From an uncultured Methanomassiliicoccaceae archaeon (GTDB taxonomy: Archaea; Thermoplasmatota; Thermoplasmata; Methanomassiliicoccales; Methanomethylophilaceae): a stretch of 46,526 nucleotides of DNA. The notes under the pieces are model-generated. The model was not told the DNA's origin. It saw only the letters and a list, made by a program, of their open reading frames with translations, and made no database searches. A program made the position numbers and the translations under genes. The stretch covers positions 1-46,526 of the forward strand of contig CAJJJM010000014.1 in assembly GCA_905187815.1 (NCBI GenBank), in the 5' to 3' direction. This document shows, one piece after another, positions 9,125 through 15,571 of the stretch (positions are counted from its first letter, which is position 1; each line of letters opens with the position of its first letter).

Positions 9125-9904
9125 ATGGAGCTCGCATCCGCGATCGAAAACGCAGTCAGACGCATGTCCGAGGGCAGGCGCGTGGCCGTCGCCTTCTCAG
9201 GCGGCCTGGACTCGGGACTCGTCGCATGCCTTGCCAAGAGGTACGCTGAATCGGTGACCCTGTACACCTGCGGGTCCGAGGGCTCGTTCGACGTGCTGGC
9301 GGCCGAGGAGCTGTCCTCCGCCATCGGGCTCCCGTGGGTGCACGTCCGGATATCCACTGATAACGTGGCGGACATGATAGCCAGGTTCCACCGTGCGACT
9401 GGCGAGACAGACCCCTTCACGATCTCCTACGAGCTGCAGCTGTTCTCCGTGTGCGAGAGCTGCCAGGAGGACGTCGTTCTGACCGGGCAGGGCGCCGACG
9501 AGTACTTCATGGGATGCGCGAAGTACGTCGAGTGCGCGGACTGCGACTACATGGCGTACGTGAAGGACGGGGTGAACAGGCTCAGGGAGGTGTCGGTACC
9601 GTGCGAGCTCGCAATAGCCAGACACTTCGGCAAGGAGCTGCTGTACCCGTACATGGACCCGGAGGTCCTGGAAGTGGTCGGTAAGATCGACCCGTGGGAC
9701 ATGAGGCCGAAGGACATGGACTCCCGGAAGTCTGTGCTGAAGGAGGCGGCTGTGGAACTCGGATTCCCCATGCTGGCTCATCGCACCAAGAAGTCCTCCC
9801 AGTACGGGTCCGGGACCACTGACATCATCCGCGCCCTGGCGAAGAGGGAGGGGATGATGTACAACCGCTACATCGCACACATCTGCAGCGGTGGACACGA
9901 CTGA
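9125..9904 (+). CDS. Asparagine-synthase-like ATP-pyrophosphatase domain protein
   Basis: A 259-residue protein equal to the synthetase half of asparagine synthase. The PP-loop SGGLDS is at residues 25-30 and a second signature, LTGQGADEYFMGC, replaces the usual GEGADE(L/I)F. The N-terminal glutamine amidotransferase domain with its catalytic Cys2 is absent, so any amide transfer would need free ammonia or a partner. It adenylates a carboxylate or similar group; the substrate is not predictable. Start: GGGAGAGG at 9112-9119 sits five bases before the ATG at 9125; ATG 9110 would be a leaderless alternative. It is divergent from the methyltransferase gene. Confidence 0.75.
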   Translation: MELASAIENAVRRMSEGRRVAVAFSGGLDSGLVACLAKRYAESVTLYTCGSEGSFDVLAAEELSSAIGLPWVHVRISTDNVADMIARFHRATGETDPFTISYELQLFSVCESCQEDVVLTGQGADEYFMGCAKYVECADCDYMAYVKDGVNRLREVSVPCELAIARHFGKELLYPYMDPEVLEVVGKIDPWDMRPKDMDSRKSVLKEAAVELGFPMLAHRTKKSSQYGSGTTDIIRALAKREGMMYNRYIAHICSGGHD

Positions 9905-10075
9905 GTCCTCTTCCCAGGCCATCGCTGTGATGGCTCCGTGAGCACTGACTGGTGCGTATCCGAAGCGTACCTTCAAGGGTAATAGCCTTAATCCGACGTA
10001 CACGGACCTCCTCTGGACCATCATAATTAATAAGGTACCCTGCTTAAGGGGGTCTTAGAAGGATATGGTGTAATC

Positions 10076-11218
10076 ATGTCTGAGAAAGTCACAGTTTCTG
10101 TAATCAAAGCCGACGTCGGTTCCGTCGTCGGACACTCCAGGCCGCACCCCTCAATGCTCGAGGCCAGCAAGGAGATCCTGACCGACGCCCAGAAACAGGG
10201 CATCATCGAGGATTTCTACGTCACCCGTGTCGGGGACGACATCAACCTCTACATGACCCACTACAAGGGCGAGGGCAACAAGGACGTCCACGGAGCCGCC
10301 TGGGAGTGCTTCCAGAAGGCCGCCAAGATCGCCAAATCTATGAAGCTCTACGCCGCCGGACAGGACATCCTGACCGATGCGTTCTCCGGGAACGTCAAGG
10401 GAGCCGGACCCGGCTCCGCCGAGATGTCCTTCGAGGAGAGGGGATCCGAGCCCCTCCTGTTCTTCATGGCCGACAAGACCGAGCCCTCCGCGTACTCCCT
10501 GCCCCTGAGCAGGATCTTCCTCGACCCGTTCACCACCACCGGACTCGTCGTGGACGCCCGCGCCAAGAAGGGATTCGACGTCGAGATCCAGGACGTCATC
10601 GGACACAAGAAGGTCACCATGTCCTCCCCCGAGGAGACCCTCAGCATCCTGAGCCTCCTGGGAGACACATCCAGATACGCCATCAAGAGGATCAACTCCC
10701 GCAGCGGAATCGGACCCGCCTGCGTCGTCTCAACCGACAAGCTCAACCTCACCGCCGGAAAGTACATCGGAAAGGACGACCCCGTGTGCATCTGCCGCGC
10801 CCAGTCCGGACTCCCCTCCGTCGGAGAGTACCTGCAGCCCTTCATGAACACAACCTTCCTCGTCGCCGGCTGGATGAGGGGATCCCACTACGGTGCGTTC
10901 TACCCCTGCTCCCCCGAGGACTCCGACCCCGTCTACTTTGACGGACCCCCAAGAATCTGCTGCCTCGGATTCCAGCTGAACGAGGGCAAGCTCCAGGGAC
11001 TCGAGCCCATGGGCGCCAATGGCGGAGAGCACATCCCCGTCGACTTCTTCGGAAACCAGACCTGGGACACCGCCAGGCAGAACTCGATCAAGGCCAGCAG
11101 GTTCATCAGGAGCCAGGGCCCGTTCATGCCTTCCATCCTGGGACCCGAGGAGATGGAGTACACCTCCAGGCCCGAGGTGCTCAAGGAGCTCACCGAGAGG
11201 TTCGAGGACCTTGAGTGA
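10076..11218 (+). CDS. fbp: Fructose-1,6-bisphosphate aldolase/phosphatase
   Basis: The archaeal bifunctional enzyme that condenses triose phosphates to fructose 1,6-bisphosphate and removes the C1 phosphate, making gluconeogenesis one-way. Its 380 residues match the family. Diagnostic segments are KADVGSVVGHSRPHPSMLEA at the N-terminus, the metal-site region GDDINLYMTHYKG, and FLDPFTTTGLV. The ATG at 10076 follows GGTG (10067-10070) and a TATA-like TTAATAA near 10028-10034. Codon use is strongly biased, as in a highly expressed gene. The next gene, TIM, overlaps its stop, so triose isomerisation and condensation are co-expressed. Confidence 0.96.
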   Translation: MSEKVTVSVIKADVGSVVGHSRPHPSMLEASKEILTDAQKQGIIEDFYVTRVGDDINLYMTHYKGEGNKDVHGAAWECFQKAAKIAKSMKLYAAGQDILTDAFSGNVKGAGPGSAEMSFEERGSEPLLFFMADKTEPSAYSLPLSRIFLDPFTTTGLVVDARAKKGFDVEIQDVIGHKKVTMSSPEETLSILSLLGDTSRYAIKRINSRSGIGPACVVSTDKLNLTAGKYIGKDDPVCICRAQSGLPSVGEYLQPFMNTTFLVAGWMRGSHYGAFYPCSPEDSDPVYFDGPPRICCLGFQLNEGKLQGLEPMGANGGEHIPVDFFGNQTWDTARQNSIKASRFIRSQGPFMPSILGPEEMEYTSRPEVLKELTERFEDLE

Positions 11219-11888
11219 ATTCCGCCCCCCGACCATCGTCGTGAACTTCAAGGTCTACGCCGAGGCGGAGGGCCCCAGGGCCCTCACCCTCGCCAAGACC
11301 TGCCAGAAGGTCTCCAAGGAGTCGGGCGTCCAGATAGCGGTCTGTCCGCCGATGATCGGCCTCGCGCTGATCGCACGCTCGATGGACATCCCCGTTTACT
11401 CGCAGAACGTCGACCCCCTCAAGCCCGGATCCGGGACCGGGTTCGTCACGCCCTCGATGCTCCACTCAACCGATGTCAAGGGGACGCTGGTCAACCACTC
11501 CGAGCACAGGCAGCCCCTCGAGAGCGTCGGGACCTGCATCGAGATGTGCAAGTACCTGAGCCTCGACGTATGCGCATGCGCCGAGTCCGCCGAGGAGGCC
11601 GGGAAGATCGCCGGCTTCGCCCCTCAGATGATCGCCGTGGAACCGCCGGAGCTCATCGGAGGCGACATCTCGGTCACGACGGCCAACCCCCGCATCGTCT
11701 CAGACACCGTCGACGCAGTCCACTCCATCAACCCCGACGTGGCGGTCCTCTGCGGCGCCGGCGTCAAGACCGGGGAGGACGTCAGAGCCGCCCTCGACCT
11801 TGGAGCCAGGGGTGTGCTTCTGGCATCCGGCGTGGTCAAGTCAAGGGATCCCGAGGCCGCCCTCAGGGACCTCATCAAACTCATCTGA
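11211..11888 (+). CDS. tpiA: Triosephosphate isomerase, archaeal type
   Basis: Interconverts dihydroxyacetone phosphate and glyceraldehyde 3-phosphate. At 225 residues it has the short archaeal form. Catalytic residues sit in VVNFKVY (Lys), VNHSEHR (His) and VAVEPPELIG (Glu), with the phosphate-binding CGAGV and VLLASGVV loops near the end. No ATG is available; the start is taken as TTG 11211-11213, eight bases inside the end of the FBP aldolase/phosphatase gene and three bases after GAGG. That coupling supplies both substrates for the neighbouring enzyme. A UUCG-loop hairpin begins at its stop codon. Confidence 0.94.
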   Translation: MSEFRPPTIVVNFKVYAEAEGPRALTLAKTCQKVSKESGVQIAVCPPMIGLALIARSMDIPVYSQNVDPLKPGSGTGFVTPSMLHSTDVKGTLVNHSEHRQPLESVGTCIEMCKYLSLDVCACAESAEEAGKIAGFAPQMIAVEPPELIGGDISVTTANPRIVSDTVDAVHSINPDVAVLCGAGVKTGEDVRAALDLGARGVLLASGVVKSRDPEAALRDLIKLI

Positions 11889-11901
11889 CGCTTCGGCGTC
11901 A
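11886..11901 (+). terminator. UUCG-tetraloop hairpin at the end of tpiA
   Basis: TGACGC (11886-11891) and GCGTCA (11896-11901) pair perfectly around TTCG, giving the unusually stable C(UUCG)G loop. The 5' arm begins with the TGA stop codon of tpiA. No strong T-run follows, so it may act in termination or in protecting the mRNA 3' end. Confidence 0.55.
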
Positions 11902-12214
11902 CAAACCCTTTACATCCAACATCAATTTTCAACCATCATCCTGGTATGCGTCGCTCATCTGGATTCGTCGTCGGCGACCTCGTTAACGTTGTTATCTCGC
12001 ATCCCACATGTCGAGCTAAGATAGATGAAACAGGGCGCGAACCGACTTATGATCCGCGGAATCATGATGCCCCGAGCCGCCAAACACAGAATGTACAGAA
12101 ATTGCATCAATTTTAGAGCATATCCCGCATATGATTAGATACGTTTTTTCTATATACATAAGATTACTGATTTTAACATCTTGTTTTATAATTCACGATA
12201 AAGATTACGAATTC
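11902..12214. other. AT-rich intergenic region without a recognisable gene
   Basis: Together with the tpiA hairpin this is the longest gene-free stretch in the window. No convincing short ORF, tRNA or known RNA motif was found. Its right half is markedly AT-richer than the flanking genes. It holds a T-run (around 12145-12151) and, just before the next start, the TATA box TTTTATAA. A small untranslated RNA cannot be excluded. Confidence 0.5.
12184..12191 (+). promoter_or_regulatory. TATA box of the zinc-ribbon protein gene
   Basis: TTTTATAA lies about 27 bp upstream of the ATG at 12215. In archaea that spacing puts the transcription start at or just before the start codon, so the mRNA is likely leaderless and ATG 12215 is preferred over the upstream in-frame ATG at 12131. 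Confidence 0.55.
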
Positions 12215-13261
12215 ATGGTTTGCACCTGCTCATGCGGAAAGGAGTATGGGTTCGAACCAATAGGCTACTGGTTCTGCCCCAAGTGCTGGAGCCTCAACGA
12301 CTCGGGACGCATCAGCTCCGTCGTGCCCGAGGACGTGATAGAGCCCGACGAGGCGGAGAGGATGCTGCGTTCGAACACCGACTTCAAGACCGAAGCCGAT
12401 TCCAGCGTACGCGCCAACATCCACTCCTGGAAGGCATGGTATGCCTACGGGCTCGCATACGCCGCCCACACGAACCTCCCCCAGGCGAGCATATGCTGGA
12501 CTGTGGCCATAACCCTGACAGACACTGACGAGGAGATCCGTTCTCTGGCGGACAGGACCGCGCGCATGTTCGTGGAGATGATGACAATCTTCCGCGTCGG
12601 CGGAGTCAGGTTCCCCCTGCCCTATCTCTCATCTATCGAGTACCATGTCCATCACAGGATCCCCGAATACGGAAGCTACAGCGACAGGTTGGCCGATTCC
12701 CTCCTCCAGGCGTCGGAGAACCTGGATATGGACTGGCGGTTCACCCTCGTGAACCTCAGCTCGCTCATCCGCTTCGAATCCATGAAGGTCAACACGGACC
12801 TCAGGTTCCACCTGGATTGCTGCAGAAGGATCGTGGATGTCGCCGACGACTTCTGCAGGCGCACACAGTCCTCCCCGAGGCATCTCGAGTACCTGTCCGC
12901 CAAGCAGAGCAGGCAGCTGACGCTCTGGCTGACCATGCCTTACAGGGTCGTGATGAACGACGCCGGACGCGTGATCTCCCAGACCAGCGGTACGGAGATC
13001 TCCAGACTGGCCTCCGTCCAGCCTGACGACGGTTCCGCCGGCTTCATAGACCATCTCATGAGGGCTGTGAGGCTCGGCGGCGAGCTGGCGATGATGAGGT
13101 ACGGGGGAAGAAGGAACGAGGAGAGGATCAACGAGCTGGAGGACGTCGTCTTCGACGAGATCAGGCTTTACCTCGACCAGTACATCGCAGGGGATCCCAC
13201 AACCGTTCCGGAGAACAGGGTATACCTGGAGTCAACTTTAAATCCAACTTTAACTTCGTGA
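12215..13261 (+). CDS. Hypothetical protein with N-terminal zinc ribbon
   Basis: A 348-residue protein I do not recognise. The first 30 residues hold cysteines in the pattern CTCSCG then CPKCW, a likely zinc ribbon. The rest looks alpha-helical and soluble, with many Arg/Asp/Glu residues and a tract (KAWYAYGLAYAAHTNL) that resembles a helical-repeat unit. It has no signal peptide or membrane segment. It is a single-gene unit between the glycolytic pair and the aldo/keto reductase. Its last codons contain CTTTAAA, which probably serves as the TATA box of the next gene. No function is assigned. Confidence 0.7.
   Translation: MVCTCSCGKEYGFEPIGYWFCPKCWSLNDSGRISSVVPEDVIEPDEAERMLRSNTDFKTEADSSVRANIHSWKAWYAYGLAYAAHTNLPQASICWTVAITLTDTDEEIRSLADRTARMFVEMMTIFRVGGVRFPLPYLSSIEYHVHHRIPEYGSYSDRLADSLLQASENLDMDWRFTLVNLSSLIRFESMKVNTDLRFHLDCCRRIVDVADDFCRRTQSSPRHLEYLSAKQSRQLTLWLTMPYRVVMNDAGRVISQTSGTEISRLASVQPDDGSAGFIDHLMRAVRLGGELAMMRYGGRRNEERINELEDVVFDEIRLYLDQYIAGDPTTVPENRVYLESTLNPTLTS
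13236..13242 (+). promoter_or_regulatory. Probable TATA box of the aldo/keto reductase gene
   Basis: CTTTAAA lies inside the last codons of the preceding gene. A start about 25 bp downstream would fall near 13264, exactly at the left edge of the inverted repeat at 13264-13284. Confidence 0.45.
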
Positions 13262-13263
13262 GT

Positions 13264-13284
13264 CCGACGTCATCATGACGTCGG
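13264..13284 (+). promoter_or_regulatory. Perfect 9-bp inverted repeat overlapping the ribosome-binding site
   Basis: CCGACGTCA (13264-13272) and TGACGTCGG (13276-13284) are exact reverse complements three bases apart. The last GG of the right arm starts the Shine-Dalgarno sequence GGTGATC (13283-13289), two bases before ATG 13292. It could be a dimeric repressor site at the transcription start, or a leader hairpin that hides part of the ribosome-binding site. Confidence 0.6.
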
Positions 13285-13291
13285 TGATCTC

Positions 13292-14419
13292 ATGGATACA
13301 ATCAAAGAAGGCATCGGAAAACTCGGATTCGGACTGATGCGTCTCCCGAGACTCGACAACGGTGAAATCGATATCGAGCAGACGAAGACGATGGTCGACA
13401 TGTTCATTGATGCCGGATTCACCTACTTCGACACCGCATGGGCCTATGCCGGCAGCGAGGACGCGATCCGTCAGGCACTCGTCGAGCGCTACCCCAGGGA
13501 GAGCTTCCAGCTCGCGACGAAGAACGCCGCCTGGATCAACTGCAAGACACGCGAGGAGGCCATGGCCCAGTTCGACACCTCCCTCAAGCAGACCGGTGCC
13601 GGGTACTTCGACTTCTACCTCCTGCACAACCTCGGAGAGAACCGCTCCAGAGTGTTCGACGACTTCGACATGTGGTCCTTCATCAGCGACCTGAAGTCGC
13701 AGGGGAAAATCAGGCACATGGGCTTCTCCGCCCACTGCTCCGCCGAGGAGCTGGACTCCATCCTCACAGCCCATCCCGAGATGGAGTTCGTGCAGCTCCA
13801 GATCAACTACGCGGATTGGGAGAGCCACTCCATCCAGTCCAGGAAATGCTACGAGGTCGCGAGGAAGCACGGTAAGCCCGTGATCGTGATGGAGCCTGTC
13901 AAGGGAGGCATGCTCGCCACCCCTCCAGAGGCTGTCTCCAAGGTCCTCACCGACGCAGAGCCCGATTCCACGCCGTCATCATGGGCCCTCAGGTTCGCCG
14001 CCGACCTCGACGGCATCATCACGGTTCTGTCGGGTATGAGCAACGTCGACCAGATGAGGGAGAACATCTCCGTCCTCAAGGGATTCGAACACCTCACGGA
14101 TTCCCAGAGGAATGTCATAAAGAAGGCATCCGAGGTACTCTCCCAGTACCCCATCATCCCCTGCACCACGTGCGACTACTGCGCCAAGGTCTGTCCCAAG
14201 AACATCGGGATCTCCGGGACCCTCTACGCGGACAACATGCTGACCCTTTACGGGAACATGGCCATGGCCCTCAACCAGGAGGGATGGCTGGTCTCCGGAC
14301 ACGGCAAGGCAAGGGCCAACGAGTGCATCAAGTGCGGAAAGTGTGAGGATGCGTGCCCCCAGCACATCGCGATTCGCGAATGCCTCGACAAGGCCATCGC
14401 AGACCTGAACATCCAATAA
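13292..14419 (+). CDS. Aldo/keto reductase with C-terminal 2x[4Fe-4S] domain
   Basis: A 375-residue cytoplasmic oxidoreductase. The N-terminal TIM-barrel begins LGFGLMRLPRL and contains FDTAWAYAGSE, with Asp and Tyr of the usual catalytic set, and YLLHNL. From residue 291 it has CTTCDYCAKVCP and from 345 CIKCGKCEDACP, two classical tetranuclear iron-sulfur motifs. Such fusions are common in anaerobes and may use ferredoxin rather than NAD(P)H alone; the substrate is unknown. The start has a perfect GGTGATC site. Its position before peroxiredoxin suggests a redox-stress role (inference). Stop codon TAA, followed by a T-rich stretch. Confidence 0.88.
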   Translation: MDTIKEGIGKLGFGLMRLPRLDNGEIDIEQTKTMVDMFIDAGFTYFDTAWAYAGSEDAIRQALVERYPRESFQLATKNAAWINCKTREEAMAQFDTSLKQTGAGYFDFYLLHNLGENRSRVFDDFDMWSFISDLKSQGKIRHMGFSAHCSAEELDSILTAHPEMEFVQLQINYADWESHSIQSRKCYEVARKHGKPVIVMEPVKGGMLATPPEAVSKVLTDAEPDSTPSSWALRFAADLDGIITVLSGMSNVDQMRENISVLKGFEHLTDSQRNVIKKASEVLSQYPIIPCTTCDYCAKVCPKNIGISGTLYADNMLTLYGNMAMALNQEGWLVSGHGKARANECIKCGKCEDACPQHIAIRECLDKAIADLNIQ

Positions 14420-14440
14420 GGGTCTTCTAAAACTTTTTAA

Positions 14441-14510
14441 TCTAACCTAAATTGTGGTATCTAACGGCGTTTAAAATATTTTCACGCCGTTAATACCACC
14501 CGAGGTTAGA
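14441..14510 (+). promoter_or_regulatory. Nested concentric inverted repeats around the peroxiredoxin TATA box
   Basis: Outer arms: TCTAACCT (14441-14448) and AGGTTAGA (14503-14510). Inner arms: GTGGTAT + C + TAACGGCGT (14454-14470) and ACGCCGTTA + ATACCAC (14484-14499), complementary except for one extra C. Both pairs share a centre at about 14476, on the AT-rich core TTTAAAATATTTT that is the best TATA candidate. The right outer arm contains the GAGGT before ATG 14513. Paired sites on each side of a TATA box suggest regulator binding that blocks or recruits TBP/TFB. Confidence 0.6.
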
Positions 14511-14512
14511 AA

Positions 14513-15199
14513 ATGGACAGCGAAAACGACTGCCAGTTCCGCATGCCCCTGATCAACGACGACGCCCCGGCATTCAAAGCTGTGACCACCCAGGGTGAGA
14601 TCAACTTCCCCCAGGACTACGAGGGGAAATGGGTCATCCTCTTCTCGCACCCCGCCGACTTCACACCCGTGTGCACCACCGAGTTCATGACCTTCGCTTC
14701 CATGATCCAGGAGTTCAAGGACCTGAACACGGAGCTGATCGGTCTCTCCGTGGACTCGCTCTACGCGCACATCGCCTGGCTCAGGAAGATCCAGGAGCTG
14801 GAGTGGAACGGCATCAGCAAGCCCGAGGTCACGTTCCCCCTGATCGAGGACATCAAGATGGATGTGGCCAGGAAGTACGGCATGATCCAGCCCGGCGCAT
14901 CCACCACCCAGGCCGTCAGGTCGGTGTTCTTCATCGACCCCAAGGGCAAGATCAGGGCCATCATCTACTATCCCCTGTCCCTCGGAAGGAACTTCGACGA
15001 GATCAAGAGGGTCATCCTCGCCCTCCAGAAGGCCGACGCCGACAACTGCGCCACTCCCGCCAACTGGAGGCCCGGAGACGACGTCATCGTCCCCACGGCT
15101 GGTTCCTGCGGAACCGCCAAGGAGAGGGTCGAGTCGAAGGACCCAGACATGTACTGCCTCGACTGGTTCATGTGCTTCAGGAAAGAGAAGAAGCTGTGA
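14513..15199 (+). CDS. Peroxiredoxin, Prx6/archaeal type
   Basis: Reduces hydrogen peroxide and organic peroxides in the cytoplasm. Its 228 residues include the peroxidatic cysteine C54 in HPADFTPVCTTEF, the conserved LSVDS and the family-typical PLSLGRNFDEI. The C-terminal arm (from about residue 200) carries further cysteines, including one in AGSCGTAK and a CLDWFMCF pair, which may resolve the sulfenic acid as in archaeal 2-Cys members of this class. The ATG at 14513 has GAGGT just upstream. It is a single-gene unit with an elaborate upstream operator-like region and a hairpin after it. Confidence 0.93.
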   Translation: MDSENDCQFRMPLINDDAPAFKAVTTQGEINFPQDYEGKWVILFSHPADFTPVCTTEFMTFASMIQEFKDLNTELIGLSVDSLYAHIAWLRKIQELEWNGISKPEVTFPLIEDIKMDVARKYGMIQPGASTTQAVRSVFFIDPKGKIRAIIYYPLSLGRNFDEIKRVILALQKADADNCATPANWRPGDDVIVPTAGSCGTAKERVESKDPDMYCLDWFMCFRKEKKL

Positions 15200-15232
15200 C
15201 GCTCGACCCTGCACCCTGAAACCTCTTAACCA

Positions 15233-15248
15233 GGGGTCATACGACCCC
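15233..15248 (+). terminator. Hairpin downstream of peroxiredoxin
   Basis: GGGGTC (15233-15238) and GACCCC (15243-15248) pair around ATAC, followed by a pyrimidine-rich stretch. It lies 34 bp after the stop codon and before the metal-resistance promoter, so it is a plausible terminator. Confidence 0.45.
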
Positions 15249-15293
15249 GCCTCCCTTCTCCATCATCCTTCGCCGTCAGGTGACAGCACGCGG

Positions 15294-15318
15294 ATTAATA
15301 TACTTGAACAGTTGTTCA
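15294..15318 (+). promoter_or_regulatory. TATA box and ArsR/SmtB-like operator of the metal-ATPase operon
   Basis: A TATA-like TTAATATA (15294-15301) is followed by TGAACA (15305-15310), GT, then TGTTCA (15313-15318), a perfect inverted repeat. Paired TGAACA half-sites are the hallmark of ArsR/SmtB/CadC metal-sensor operators. The site lies between TATA and the predicted transcription start near 15323, where a bound repressor would block initiation. No ArsR-type gene is in this window. Confidence 0.6.
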
Positions 15319-15336
15319 TATATTCAAGTGAATAAC

Positions 15337-15561
15337 ATGAAAGCCGTACTGAAGCTTGAGGGACTCGACTGCGCCAACTGCGCGGCGAAGATCGAGAACG
15401 AAGTGCAGAGGATACCGGGTGTCGAGAAGGCCACGGTCACATTCATGACGCAGAAGATGACGATAGTGGCTCCCGACGACAAGATCGAGGCCATAGTCGA
15501 AGAGGCCACGAAGCTCACCAAGAAGCTGGAAGGCGACGTCGTCGTCAAGAGAATCAAGTGA
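15337..15561 (+). CDS. Heavy-metal-associated (HMA) domain protein
   Basis: A 74-residue ferredoxin-fold metal carrier. The binding motif is GLDCANCAAKIE (C12 and C15), close to the GMxCxxC motif of copper chaperones and the soluble domains of metal ATPases. ATG 15337 was chosen because the domain starts there (MKAVLKLEG), close behind AAGTGA. The stop is ten bases before the ATPase start, so the two are co-transcribed. The ATPase lacks its own N-terminal metal-binding domain, so this separate protein probably delivers metal to it. Confidence 0.88.
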   Translation: MKAVLKLEGLDCANCAAKIENEVQRIPGVEKATVTFMTQKMTIVAPDDKIEAIVEEATKLTKKLEGDVVVKRIK

Positions 15562-15571
15562 AGTGATCCGG

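Noticed and set aside
9930..9960. Possible C/D-box RNA with GTGATGG and CTGA elements
   Set aside because: Boxes are imperfect, spacing is wrong for a full C-D'-C'-D arrangement, and no flanking stem was found.
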